A DNA stretch of 23,122 bases from IMG/VR virus record IMGVR_UViG_3300017734_000081, positions 1 to 23,122 of that record, one strand, 5' to 3'. The notes beneath the pieces were generated by a model. It was not told the DNA's origin. It saw only the letters and a program-made list of their open reading frames with translations, and ran no database searches. Below are positions 1-6,519 of this stretch, in pieces. The translations under genes were made by a program, and so were the position numbers. This DNA comes from a virus. How positions within the stretch are numbered: position 1 is the stretch's first letter; each line of letters begins with the position of its first letter.

Positions 1-1
1 A

Positions 2-160
2 AATGCAATCAAAAAACTTGGTGCAATCAATCCCTTACCACATGAATACAATACGTTAAGATTAGACTACATAGATAAGATAGATGTAAAAAATCCAAAG
101 ATAGTTCATCACACTGGACAAAAGGGAAACAACGTAATAAGGGAGTTGATAAATGCATGA
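2..160 (+). CDS. C-terminal end of a truncated unknown protein
   Basis: An open frame enters from the left edge and ends at the TGA at 158-160, giving the last 52 residues of a protein. The visible part contains a KIVHHTGQKG segment near the end. A hydrophobic-HxTG stretch near the C-terminus also occurs in some glycosyltransferases, but this is too short to assign a function. Its stop overlaps the next start in the sequence ATGCATGA, so the two genes are translationally coupled and belong to one transcript. The start lies outside the window. Confidence 0.7.
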   Translation, partial: NAIKKLGAINPLPHEYNTLRLDYIDKIDVKNPKIVHHTGQKGNNVIRELINA

Positions 161-575
161 ATATAAAGTAAAAGTTTTAAGAGTAGTAGACGGAGATACG
201 GTTGATGTAGATATTGACTTAGGGTTTTCTACATGGTTGAAGAAACAAAGAATTAGATTATATGGTATCGACACACCAGAATCCAGAACCAGAGACTTAG
301 AAGAAAAGAAATACGGTAAAATGGCTTCTAACTTTTTATCAGATGCAATCAAAGATGCAGAGGTTGTTGCACTACGTACCCACAAAGACTCAAAGGGTAA
401 GTATGGTAGAATACTTGGAGAGATTATTTGTGACGGAGTAAACATTAATCAAGTTATGGTAGAAACGCATCTTGCAGTCGCATACTTCGGACAATCAAAA
501 GAAGATATTGCAGAACAACATTTGCAAAACAGAGAACTTATTGACCACCAAACTTTATTTGGACATAATGAATGA
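153..575 (+). CDS. Staphylococcal-type (thermonuclease) nuclease
   Basis: The 140-residue protein covers one SNase (OB-fold) domain. Seen in order: VDGDT at 12-16 (calcium-binding aspartates), RLYGIDTPE at 35-43, KYGR at 83-86 and a VNxxMV segment near 106-110. Arg35, Glu43 and Arg86 match the catalytic Arg/Glu/Arg triad of staphylococcal nuclease, so the enzyme should be active as a Ca2+-dependent nuclease on DNA or RNA. There is no signal peptide, so it probably acts in the host cytoplasm. Breakdown of host nucleic acid for nucleotide supply is a plausible role but is inference. The start overlaps the upstream stop and the stop overlaps the next ATG (ATGA), so it sits inside an operon. Confidence 0.9.
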   Translation: MHEYKVKVLRVVDGDTVDVDIDLGFSTWLKKQRIRLYGIDTPESRTRDLEEKKYGKMASNFLSDAIKDAEVVALRTHKDSKGKYGRILGEIICDGVNINQVMVETHLAVAYFGQSKEDIAEQHLQNRELIDHQTLFGHNE

Positions 576-1207
576 CAAACAGAATAAATGTTTTAGGTAA
601 TGGAAACCATGCGGGACTCTTTAAAAGAGGAACGGAAGGTACATTACTAATTTGTAATATGCCACCTATGGAACTACCACCGAGTGAAGTCTATGCAACT
701 TGTATGGTGGATTATAAAATGATGCAAGCATTACAACGAGGTCAGTTTGCATTAGATAGTTATGATTGGATACTTGGTACAAGACCAAGACACTATATGG
801 AAATGCAAGGTGGTTTCTATATGCGATACGCACAAAACATCAAAGGGTTCTATCCACATGTTCCTGAGTATGCTGGTAATGCAACTAACTTTAGTTGTGG
901 ACACTTTGCGGTTCACTATGCATGTAATGTAATGAAAGCAACCGAAGTCCACATATATGGATTTGACTCTATCTTTGAAATGGATTTAACTTCTTGGACA
1001 GATACTATACTTGGTTCAGATAGAAGTACAGAGAATACTGTACGTCTTTCCAACAATTGGAGACCTATCTGGCCTGAAATGTTTAAAGAGTTTCCTGATA
1101 TAAAATTCTATCTATATCATTCACACGATAATATAAAAATCCAGATACCAGACAATGTCTCCATTGTAGTTGCGACTAGTAAAGAGTCGAAAACGAATAC
1201 AAAGTAA
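572..1207 (+). CDS. Rossmann-type protein, possibly DUF115/glycosyltransferase-like
   Basis: A 211-residue protein starting in an ATGA overlap with the nuclease gene. The N-terminus NVLGNGNHAGLF (residues 6-17) looks like a nucleotide-sugar-binding glycine-rich loop. The centre has a CGHFAVHYA segment followed by a beta strand and HIYGFDS (about 147-153). This SGxxA...G...I.L.GFD-type layout is typical of DUF115/MptE-like and some sialyltransferase-like folds. Function is not proven; a sugar- or pterin-related transferase is a weak inference. The last 32 bp overlap, tail to tail, the end of a small minus-strand gene (1176-1346). Confidence 0.75.
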   Translation: MTNRINVLGNGNHAGLFKRGTEGTLLICNMPPMELPPSEVYATCMVDYKMMQALQRGQFALDSYDWILGTRPRHYMEMQGGFYMRYAQNIKGFYPHVPEYAGNATNFSCGHFAVHYACNVMKATEVHIYGFDSIFEMDLTSWTDTILGSDRSTENTVRLSNNWRPIWPEMFKEFPDIKFYLYHSHDNIKIQIPDNVSIVVATSKESKTNTK

Positions 1208-1346
1208 AAGGTATGATTACTGGTAAAACAACATATGCAGTCAATTTTAGTACTTCACAGGCGTGACAAACCGTGTCCGTTTCTTTTAGGTGTTCAATTT
1301 TTTGCACTATGTTCTTCGCACCAGCATATAACTGAGCTGTGGTCAT
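1176..1346 (-). CDS. Small unknown protein with CxxC and hydrophobic tail
   Basis: A 56-residue frame on the minus strand starts at ATG 1346-1344, preceded by AGGAG (complement of 1351-1356) at good spacing and, further up, by a GATAAATA late-promoter-like element (1382-1389). The protein has a charged first half, a CHAC motif at 27-30 and a long hydrophobic C-terminal stretch (about 33-56) that could lie in a membrane or pack in a complex. Its 3' end overlaps the end of the convergent gene at 572-1207 by 32 bp. No family is recognised. Support rests on the ribosome binding site, the promoter and its place at the end of a minus-strand cassette. Confidence 0.5.
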   Translation of the reverse strand: MTTAQLYAGAKNIVQKIEHLKETDTVCHACEVLKLTAYVVLPVIIPFTLYSFSTLY

Positions 1347-1363
1347 AGTGTCTCCTATATAAA

Positions 1364-1400
1364 GAAAAGTTATAAAAAAGTTATTTATCTATAACTTTTC
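1364..1400 (-). repeat. 11-bp perfect inverted repeat
   Basis: GAAAAGTTATA at 1364-1374 is repeated as its exact reverse complement at 1390-1400, with a 15-nt loop. It lies between two minus-strand genes. The stem is AT-rich and the run after it on the minus strand is only weakly T-rich, so a termination role for the gene ending at 1438 is possible but not secure. The loop carries the GATAAATA element. Confidence 0.6.
1382..1389 (-). promoter_or_regulatory. Probable late promoter (GATAAATA)
   Basis: The minus strand reads GATAAATA, matching the NATAAATA late-promoter octamer of T4-like marine phages (T4: TATAAATA). Transcription would start near 1376 and give a leader of about 30 nt that contains the AGGAG of the gene at 1176-1346. 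It sits in the loop of an inverted repeat. Confidence 0.5.
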
Positions 1401-1437
1401 AAGTTTCTTACACTACTATATATACAAATGATATTTT

Positions 1438-2610
1438 CTAGAAAATTGGAATGAACTGTTGACTTTTATTTCTTTCAAATGCCATACGACTTGCTTCTCT
1501 AAACATTTCACTAAATCCCGCATGATGTTGTCCATTATCAATTAAGTCTTTAAGATTAGTGCTACTATCCAATCCATATTTTTCAATTGTAATTTGTGCC
1601 TTTCTATCTCTTGCAGATATCATAGTTGGATTACTTATGTCGGAGTCACTATACATTAAGTATGGATTAGAACTACAAAAACCTTCTTCCATAATTTTTG
1701 AAGCATCTGAGTCATTATTATTATCTAAAACAAAACCCCAATCCATTGATTGTTGATAAGATTTAAATTCATGTAAACTTTGTAATGCTTCTTCGTTTGG
1801 AGTTCCTTCAATTCCACGATACCAAGTATCTCCCCAAGTTTTACTCAACCCGTCTTTTAGATTAAAAGTTGGTCTCCACATATCATGCAATAAAAAGTCA
1901 TCTTTGCAATATCTTTTAAAATCATCTTTAATATCTTCTGCACGGAACACTGTACCTTCTTCTGGTCTATCATGTCCGATTAACTGCACGACATCAAACT
2001 TTCCTACATGATTTGGTAAATCAGTTATAGTAAAACCATTATAAGTATTATCTCCGAGATTATATGGTTTTGATTGTCTTGCAAAGGTAGGTTCAAACCC
2101 ATATTCATAAAAAACTTTTTCTAACAGTGAGTATTCTTTAGGAAGTGCAATAGTTATAGAATGATATCCATTGACAATTTTTTTCCAGATAGGCCAGAAA
2201 CACGCAGTTAGAATAGGATTGGGTGTAAAATTATGAGTTGGATTAAATGCATTATAATCTGGTGTGGTATTCGCAATATCATAAAGTGCTTCAACTTCAT
2301 CTTCTTTCCAGTTAGGTATCATTAATATATCTCTTCTTTCCCCATAAAGTCCTACACAAGTTTCGTATATTAAAGCACTTATGTTAAACATTGTACGACT
2401 TATCGTATTATAAGGTATTGCTTCTGGGTTCAGTTTATTATTTTCGTTATTATAATAATCACGAAGAACCCCTAAAAAATTTCTATGATTATATGCTAAT
2501 TGATATCCATTTGTTTCATAACTGGATACTATATTCCCAGTTTTCTTTCTAGGAAGAATAACTGTAAAATTTCTTAATGTTTTTTTTGATACTTTATCTA
2601 GTATACTCAT
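1438..2610 (-). CDS. Conserved phage protein of unknown function (390 aa)
   Basis: The frame is open up to an ATG at 2655, but the ATG at 2610-2608 is preferred. It comes 1 nt after the stop of the upstream gene and has AAGGG just before it, and the longer form would overlap that gene. The protein (390 residues) is soluble, rich in Asn, Asp, Tyr and Trp, and has no membrane segment or signal peptide. I see no catalytic motif I can name; a stretch reading FDVVQLIGHDRPEE lies in the middle. It is the largest gene of a minus-strand cassette with late promoters, so a role in virion structure or assembly is likely, but that is inference. Confidence 0.75.
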   Translation of the reverse strand: MSILDKVSKKTLRNFTVILPRKKTGNIVSSYETNGYQLAYNHRNFLGVLRDYYNNENNKLNPEAIPYNTISRTMFNISALIYETCVGLYGERRDILMIPNWKEDEVEALYDIANTTPDYNAFNPTHNFTPNPILTACFWPIWKKIVNGYHSITIALPKEYSLLEKVFYEYGFEPTFARQSKPYNLGDNTYNGFTITDLPNHVGKFDVVQLIGHDRPEEGTVFRAEDIKDDFKRYCKDDFLLHDMWRPTFNLKDGLSKTWGDTWYRGIEGTPNEEALQSLHEFKSYQQSMDWGFVLDNNNDSDASKIMEEGFCSSNPYLMYSDSDISNPTMISARDRKAQITIEKYGLDSSTNLKDLIDNGQHHAGFSEMFREASRMAFERNKSQQFIPIF

Positions 2611-2611
2611 A

Positions 2612-2875
2612 CTATCCCTTATATATTTTTTGAATGTGGTCTTCAAATGACTCAATCTTTTCTAAACGATTAGGCCACTTAATCAACTCCTTCTCAGGAT
2701 TTGCTTTTAAATTATTAAGTAATGGTTGTATCGCACTGAACAGTTTATCAAGTTTATCTTGTGTCTGTTCTGCAGTAGTAGAGGACTCAGATACCTTTTG
2801 TTCAATCTCCTGAACTGTATCGAGTTCGTCTTCGTCTACTAGGGTAAAACCAAAATCAAATATCTCTTCACTCAT
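2612..2875 (-). CDS. Small acidic phage protein, coiled-coil-prone
   Basis: The protein has 87 residues. It starts IFDFGFTLVDEDEL and has a Gln/Glu/Ser-rich helical middle, then ELIKWPNRLEKIESFEDHI near the end. The N-terminal FDFGFT...DEDEL and the C-terminal WPNR..KI..F pattern resemble short hypothetical proteins of marine T4-like phages, but no function is known to me. The ATG follows the stop of the 43-residue gene by 1 nt (TAATATG). Its own stop is 1 nt from the next ATG, so three genes are read as one coupled unit. Confidence 0.75.
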   Translation of the reverse strand: MSEEIFDFGFTLVDEDELDTVQEIEQKVSESSTTAEQTQDKLDKLFSAIQPLLNNLKANPEKELIKWPNRLEKIESFEDHIQKIYKG

Positions 2876-2876
2876 A

Positions 2877-3008
2877 TTAATACCTTGTCCACTTATTAAT
2901 TAGTCTAATTGCAGTATATACAAATAAACCACCGAATACATAAATTGCACCTTCAATCCAACCAATGTTAGTTAGTAATTGTTCTAATGCACTGAAATCT
3001 ATATCCAT
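2877..3008 (-). CDS. 43-residue single-pass membrane peptide
   Basis: The minus-strand ATG at 3008-3006 has a strong AAGGAG (complement of 3015-3020) at proper spacing, and a consensus TATAAATA late promoter lies just upstream (3029-3036). The peptide has a polar N-terminus (MDIDFSALEQ), then a hydrophobic span of about 20 residues with GAIYVFGGLFVYTAI, and a basic end (NKWTRY). One membrane helix with a positive C-terminus is expected. Its stop is 1 nt from the next start. A late membrane peptide could serve lysis or envelope functions; that is a guess. Confidence 0.7.
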   Translation of the reverse strand: MDIDFSALEQLLTNIGWIEGAIYVFGGLFVYTAIRLINKWTRY

Positions 3009-3028
3009 ATCTATCTCCTTTAATATAG

Positions 3029-3036
3029 TATTTATA
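3029..3036 (-). promoter_or_regulatory. T4-type late promoter TATAAATA
   Basis: The minus strand reads TATAAATA, the exact T4 late-promoter octamer used by RNA polymerase with gp55. Start is expected near 3023, giving a short leader with AAGGAG for the gene at 3008. One base pair separates it from the TTGACA of the divergent early promoter. Confidence 0.75.
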
Positions 3037-3037
3037 C

Positions 3038-3066
3038 TTGACATATTCTGTATGAGTCGGTATAAT
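3038..3066 (+). promoter_or_regulatory. Early sigma70-type promoter P1 (TTGACA-N17-TATAAT)
   Basis: TTGACA at 3038-3043 and TATAAT at 3061-3066 are both perfect consensus, with a 17-bp spacer. The expected start, about 3073, is the A of the ATG at 3073, so the transcript may be leaderless. Confidence 0.85.
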
Positions 3067-3072
3067 TCACAT

Positions 3073-3423
3073 ATGACTCAGATTTTTAATAGAGGGGGTT
3101 CTCTACGATATGATATGAAAGGTAAGAAAAGAAAGAACCACCTTGCAAATCCAGTGAAAAGAAAGGTACATATAGGTACAAGTCAAAGTACTAAAGTATC
3201 TGTAGAAGAAGTTAAAAGAAAACAGAAAGAAAGAGAAGATGCAAAGAAAGACTTCTTTGAGAGACTTAAGAATTCTGTAGGTAATAATAACAAACAAGAA
3301 AGAAAAGTATATTCGGGAGAGAGAAAGCTCATGGGTATCGCAACGATGCACAAGTCTAACGCAGTTCCCGTATTTGAAGATGATAAAAAACTTGCAAAAG
3401 ATATTGCAAAAATGCGAAGATAA
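3073..3423 (+). CDS. Small basic phage protein of unknown function
   Basis: The frame stays open upstream to 2965, but promoter P1 fixes transcription near 3073, so the ATG at 3073 (116 residues) is the first usable start. An ATG at 3115 is the alternative, but its nearest Shine-Dalgarno-like run (AGGGGG, ending at 3098) is too far away. The protein is highly basic and polar, with a lysine/glutamate helical middle (about residues 45-75) and a conserved-looking end reading KLMGIATMHKSNAVPVF, closing with KMRR. It probably binds nucleic acid or is a small regulator; no family is recognised. Confidence 0.7.
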   Translation: MTQIFNRGGSLRYDMKGKKRKNHLANPVKRKVHIGTSQSTKVSVEEVKRKQKEREDAKKDFFERLKNSVGNNNKQERKVYSGERKLMGIATMHKSNAVPVFEDDKKLAKDIAKMRR

Positions 3424-3426
3424 TAC

Positions 3427-3455
3427 TTGACATTTTGTGTATGTCTTGGTATAAT
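3427..3455 (+). promoter_or_regulatory. Early sigma70-type promoter P2 (TTGACA-N17-TATAAT)
   Basis: TTGACA at 3427-3432 and TATAAT at 3450-3455 are separated by 17 bp. Start is expected near 3462, upstream of the GAGAGG at 3468-3473 that serves the ATG at 3478. Confidence 0.85.
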
Positions 3456-3477
3456 AACAACATAATTGAGAGGTAAT

Positions 3478-3870
3478 ATGAGTGAACAATATTTAGAAGA
3501 AAGAGTCCAAGATTTCTTGGATAGTGAGGTTCTTAAAGGAGATAGAGAAAAGGTTCTTTATCTTAGACTTTATAATAGGTTAAGACCTTTTAAACAGAAA
3601 AAAATATTTTCTGACCAACTTGCGTTTAGATTTTTTGAAAGAGATACTAGAGAAGACTACGACTCTTTGGGTTTTGGTGGTATTAGTGATGTTGTTGAAC
3701 AAAGTCAAATGATTCAAGAATTCTATGACAACGTAAAACAAGACGATTATTATGCAGATTACTTTGAACAAGATTACAACAGATACAAAGTTGAACTTAT
3801 GTTGTCAGACCCAGTTAAGTTAATCTCTACTTGGAGAGCAGAAGAAAGTGTAGAGGTTTCTGAGAAGTGA
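3478..3870 (+). CDS. Unknown acidic phage protein (130 aa)
   Basis: The start is the ATG at 3478 with GAGAGG a few bases before it, just downstream of promoter P2. A TTG further up would lie in the leader. The protein is charged, acidic and rich in Tyr, Phe, Asp and Glu, with a predicted helical layout and no membrane segment. I do not recognise a family. Its TGA stop overlaps a GTG that begins a tiny hydrophobic frame. Confidence 0.75.
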   Translation: MSEQYLEERVQDFLDSEVLKGDREKVLYLRLYNRLRPFKQKKIFSDQLAFRFFERDTREDYDSLGFGGISDVVEQSQMIQEFYDNVKQDDYYADYFEQDYNRYKVELMLSDPVKLISTWRAEESVEVSEK

Positions 3871-3950
3871 GATATATAGTTTATGCCGCAATAATCCTAG
3901 TACCATGGGAGATTGCACTTATTATTTTAATTACGAGAGGTATTATATGA
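3867..3950 (+). CDS. 27-residue hydrophobic peptide (GTG start)
   Basis: A GTG at 3867 overlaps the stop of the upstream gene (GTGA) and the frame ends in a TGA that overlaps the next ATG (ATGA at 3947-3950). The peptide is almost wholly hydrophobic (IVYAAIILVPWEIALIILI core), long enough for one membrane helix. The exact overlap on both sides fills the gap between two genes without spare bases, which argues for a real coupled gene. The GTG start and weak ribosome site keep confidence moderate. Confidence 0.45.
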   Translation: MRYIVYAAIILVPWEIALIILITRGII

Positions 3951-4513
3951 TAGAAAAAGAGGATTGTAAAACTCTAGAAGAGTATTGTGAGAAAGCAACA
4001 CAACACTATAAAGACAAAGGGTATTCGCATACTCCATTACATGCTCAACTTTCTTTTTATCAAGAGAGTGATGTTAACACACTTGAAGAAGCTATCAAGT
4101 GGGATTTATATGGAGAGTATTCTGATTGGTATAAATCCACTCATGGTTTCAGACCTAGATTTGATTTTAGAGAATACTCTATTGAAGAACTGAAAAAAAT
4201 GATTGACGACCAATACAATGCGTATTGCAGACATATAGAAGCAGAAAAAAGAACTGAACAAAAGAATTGGAAAAGATATCGTCAAAAAATGATACAAGAG
4301 TCAAACTACTTCGGTATTCCACTCAAAGAAAGAATTGAGGAAGATATCAGAAAATCTGATGTTATGTACGGAGACAGTGGTAAAGTAGATTTAGGATACT
4401 ACTGTTTTAAATTCGGTTTACCTAGTTGTAAAAAATATATTATCGCAAGAGTATTAGAACAAAAACTTAAATACGAATACGGAGATGCGTTAGTTCATGT
4501 GGAGCCAATATAA
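3947..4513 (+). CDS. Unknown soluble phage protein (188 aa)
   Basis: The frame opens at 3905, but the ATG at 3947 is preferred: it has GAGAGG about 7 nt upstream and starts MIEKEDC. The protein is polar and rich in Tyr, Lys and Glu, with no signal or membrane segment. Its middle has a long charged helix (about residues 85-115). It lies in the early/middle operon behind promoter P2. No family is recognised. Its TAA shares its last base with the next ATG (TAATG). Confidence 0.75.
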   Translation: MIEKEDCKTLEEYCEKATQHYKDKGYSHTPLHAQLSFYQESDVNTLEEAIKWDLYGEYSDWYKSTHGFRPRFDFREYSIEELKKMIDDQYNAYCRHIEAEKRTEQKNWKRYRQKMIQESNYFGIPLKERIEEDIRKSDVMYGDSGKVDLGYYCFKFGLPSCKKYIIARVLEQKLKYEYGDALVHVEPI

Positions 4514-4686
4514 TGTTAGGACTTGTTTTTAAAACAAACGAACAAGGAGACGAACTTCTTCGGAGTAGACAAGACGAACCTATGTCAAGTAGGTGGGTCA
4601 TTAAAAGGAATAGTGGAGAAACCATTCAGTTGAATGCGTTTCATTATCGTTATAAAGATGCAGAAAAAATATTCGATAGTGTCTAA
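4513..4686 (+). CDS. Small unknown protein (57 aa)
   Basis: This frame starts in a TAATG overlap with the upstream gene and runs 57 residues. The protein is charged, with SSRWVIKR and a Tyr/His-rich FHYRYKDA near the end, suggesting a small beta-rich fold. The coupling supports translation. No family is recognised. Confidence 0.6.
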   Translation: MLGLVFKTNEQGDELLRSRQDEPMSSRWVIKRNSGETIQLNAFHYRYKDAEKIFDSV

Positions 4687-4753
4687 TTTTATCTTGACAA
4701 TTTTGACTGCGTCAGTTATAATAGGTGTTTTATATTTAATTGGAGTAGTATAA
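4658..4753 (+). CDS. 31-residue membrane peptide overlapping promoter P3
   Basis: An ATG at 4658, inside the end of the upstream gene in another frame, opens a 31-residue peptide. It has a basic start (MQKKYS) and a single hydrophobic helix (FILTILTASVIIGVLYLIGVV). Its TAA abuts the next ATG at 4754. The frame runs through promoter P3, so it can only be made from upstream transcripts. There is no clear ribosome binding site, so translation would depend on coupling. Confidence 0.4.
   Translation: MQKKYSIVSNFILTILTASVIIGVLYLIGVV
4694..4722 (+). promoter_or_regulatory. Early sigma70-type promoter P3 (TTGACA-N17-TATAAT)
   Basis: TTGACA at 4694-4699 and TATAAT at 4717-4722 are separated by 17 bp. 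Start is expected near 4729, upstream of GGAG at 4742-4745 and the methyltransferase ATG at 4754. Confidence 0.85.
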
Positions 4754-5416
4754 ATGAGTGAAGATTGGAGAATGGATAGTGATGAAAGACAACAACTAAA
4801 AGATTATTTTAGTGATAGGAAAAGTATTCCTTATTCTAAGTTTCAGTTAGACTATCCTGACGCAGTAAATTCTAAGTCTTGGGGTAGAGAGAAACCACTG
4901 TATTGGAGTTCTTACAAAAGAGTATTAGACCAATTAGAAGAAGACCAATGGGTACTTGATGTTGGTTGTGGTATCAATCCACTTAAATTCTTTCACAAGA
5001 AAACTTACGGTATTGATATTACCGATGTTGGTTCTGACGAACAAGTTGCAATCGAAGATTTCTTAACTCCTAGAGTCTTTGATGTTGCAGTTTGTTGGGG
5101 AAGTATTAACTTCGGACACTATCAACTGATTGAGAAACAAATAGAAAATCTTGTGCAAGTAATGAAAAAACCTAAATCAGTTATCTATTGGAGACTCAAC
5201 CCAGGCATGGCTGACCACGTTGACGAAAGGTGTCAGAACATAAATTTCTTTCCTTGGTCAAGTGAGTTGATGTTTGAGTTTGCAAACAAACACGGTTATA
5301 CCATTACAGAATTAATGCCCGATGAAAATAGAATATATTGTAAGTGGGAAATAGGAACTGAACATATGTGTCATTCGGGAATTTCTGAACCTAAGTTTAT
5401 GTATGGAGATAAGTAA
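4754..5416 (+). CDS. Class I SAM-dependent methyltransferase
   Basis: The 220-residue protein has methyltransferase motif I, VLDVGCG, at 67-73, an acidic residue after strand 2 (YGIDI, Asp88) and FDVAVCWGSINFG at 109-121, the usual order of a Rossmann-type SAM methyltransferase. The substrate is not evident: there is no DPPY/NPPY motif of an adenine DNA methylase and no PC motif of a cytosine-C5 enzyme. A small-molecule, protein or RNA target is more likely. The start has GGAG about 8 nt before it, behind promoter P3. The stop is followed directly by the next ATG. Confidence 0.8.
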   Translation: MSEDWRMDSDERQQLKDYFSDRKSIPYSKFQLDYPDAVNSKSWGREKPLYWSSYKRVLDQLEEDQWVLDVGCGINPLKFFHKKTYGIDITDVGSDEQVAIEDFLTPRVFDVAVCWGSINFGHYQLIEKQIENLVQVMKKPKSVIYWRLNPGMADHVDERCQNINFFPWSSELMFEFANKHGYTITELMPDENRIYCKWEIGTEHMCHSGISEPKFMYGDK

Positions 5417-5632
5417 ATGGAATATTTAGGAATTGAGGGTTATCTTGGATATTTACTGATGATGTGTATTGTCAGTTTTGTATTGATACTATGTACAATA
5501 CTTTCTTTACAAGATAAAAGAATAAAAAGATATAAACTATCTGAGATAACAAAAGATAGAATACCCAAACCACAAAAAGGTGTATGGGATATGCAAGGTA
5601 CAGTAAAATATACAAAGGGAGATAATACATGA
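5417..5632 (+). CDS. Small membrane protein (71 aa)
   Basis: The ATG follows the methyltransferase stop without a gap, with GGAG (in GGAGATAAGTAA) upstream. Residues 9-31 form one strongly hydrophobic helix, followed by a basic cytoplasmic-type tail (KRIKRYK and on). An inner-membrane protein with N-out, C-in topology is predicted from the positive residues after the helix. The last bases overlap the next ATG by 4 nt (ATGA). Function is unknown. Confidence 0.7.
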   Translation: MEYLGIEGYLGYLLMMCIVSFVLILCTILSLQDKRIKRYKLSEITKDRIPKPQKGVWDMQGTVKYTKGDNT

Positions 5633-6204
5633 ATATATTTTATCTAGATAATCACACACATAGATGTGCGAAACAACATTGTGATAAACATGTTGTCAAA
5701 ATGATTATTGAGTATGCACAACTATTGTCTACTGCACACCGTGTGATAGACGGTATTCCATACGAAGATAAAACTGCGAATGGTCGTAGAATTAAAAGGT
5801 GGAAAATGGTAAAGAACTCCAACATGGAAGAAACTCTTTACAAGGCCGCAATGGTCAACCACCCGAGTGCGATATGGGTCAGACAAAGTTCTAGACATTA
5901 CAAATGGTTGTATCGTCTCTTCATGTGGTTATGTGTTGAGTATACTTATCGTTATGGTAAGATACATGCAACCGAAAGATTACTTGGAGACTTACTTGGA
6001 TACACTCCAAAAGGATTAGAGGATAATGGTTTTACCGAACCACCACAATGTATGCCCGATTACTGTAAAGTAAAAGGAGATACAATCGAAGCATACAAGA
6101 ACTACTATATCAATGAGAAACAGTATTTCGCAAAGTGGACAAAACAACAAGAACCCGAATGGTACACCGAAGCTACGGGAACATATAGTTCATATGCCAG
6201 TTAA
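5629..6204 (+). CDS. Conserved phage protein with HCDKHVVKM motif
   Basis: This 191-residue protein starts MNIFYLD, then has a compact set of possible metal ligands: Cys13, His17, Cys18 and His21 in CAKQHCDKHVVKM. Further on come NHPSAIWVR (77-85), a Trp/Tyr-rich helix (90-110), and PPQCMPDYCK near 138-147. This pattern looks like a widespread family in T4-like and other large phages, annotated only as hypothetical as far as I know. The concentration of His, Cys and Trp suggests a metal-binding or nucleic-acid-acting protein; this is inference. The ATG overlaps the upstream stop (ATGA). Confidence 0.8.
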   Translation: MNIFYLDNHTHRCAKQHCDKHVVKMIIEYAQLLSTAHRVIDGIPYEDKTANGRRIKRWKMVKNSNMEETLYKAAMVNHPSAIWVRQSSRHYKWLYRLFMWLCVEYTYRYGKIHATERLLGDLLGYTPKGLEDNGFTEPPQCMPDYCKVKGDTIEAYKNYYINEKQYFAKWTKQQEPEWYTEATGTYSSYAS

Positions 6205-6472
6205 GTTCTTAGAACTCGATAGAGTCGATGTAGTCCACAAACTTGTTGAAAACATAGTGGATATCGAGTTCATTAAAGAAAAGGACATACAACTCAGGAA
6301 AATGCGTTGTACACTAATGGATACAGAAATACCTGATGATAAAATGCCTAAGTCAGAAATGTTATGGAATTATCAAGACACTGATAAAGTCATTAAAGTC
6401 TTTGATTTAGACCTTCAACAATGGAGAGCATTCCGTCTAGAGAATGTAACACGATTTGACATTTCTTGTTGA
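6194..6472 (+). CDS. WYL_2 / Sm-like SH3 beta-barrel protein
   Basis: The frame is open from 6113, but the ATG at 6194 just before the upstream stop (6202-6204) gives a 92-residue protein that fits the family. The second half reads KVFDLDLQQWRAFRLENV (about 70-87), the hallmark of the phage WYL_2/Sm-like SH3 beta-barrel family. MRCTLMDTEIP at 37-47 forms the earlier strands. Members are small and likely bind nucleic acid or regulate; the target is unknown. The gene's own 3' end holds the -35 element of promoter P4. Confidence 0.7.
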   Translation: MPVKFLELDRVDVVHKLVENIVDIEFIKEKDIQLRKMRCTLMDTEIPDDKMPKSEMLWNYQDTDKVIKVFDLDLQQWRAFRLENVTRFDISC

Positions 6473-6484
6473 CTCGTGTATAAT
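6456..6484 (+). promoter_or_regulatory. Early sigma70-type promoter P4 (TTGACA-N17-TATAAT)
   Basis: TTGACA at 6456-6461, inside the end of the upstream gene, and TATAAT at 6479-6484 are separated by 17 bp. A second TTGAC inside the spacer is too close to the -10 to be used. Start is expected near 6491. Confidence 0.85.
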
Positions 6485-6519
6485 GGCTAACATAAACTAG
6501 AAGAGGTGTATGTATAAAT

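Noticed and set aside
1213-1266. 17-codon plus-strand frame after the 211-aa gene
   Set aside because: It is too short, has no family match, and lies opposite a better-supported minus-strand gene.
3103-3489. Long minus-strand open frame across the basic protein
   Set aside because: It is composed mostly of Phe, Tyr, Ser and Cys codons complementary to a Lys/Glu-rich gene, has no ribosome site, and crosses promoter P2.
4754-5416. Adenine or cytosine DNA methyltransferase
   Set aside because: Motif I is present, but no DPPY/NPPY or PC catalytic motif was found, so a DNA base methylase is not supported.
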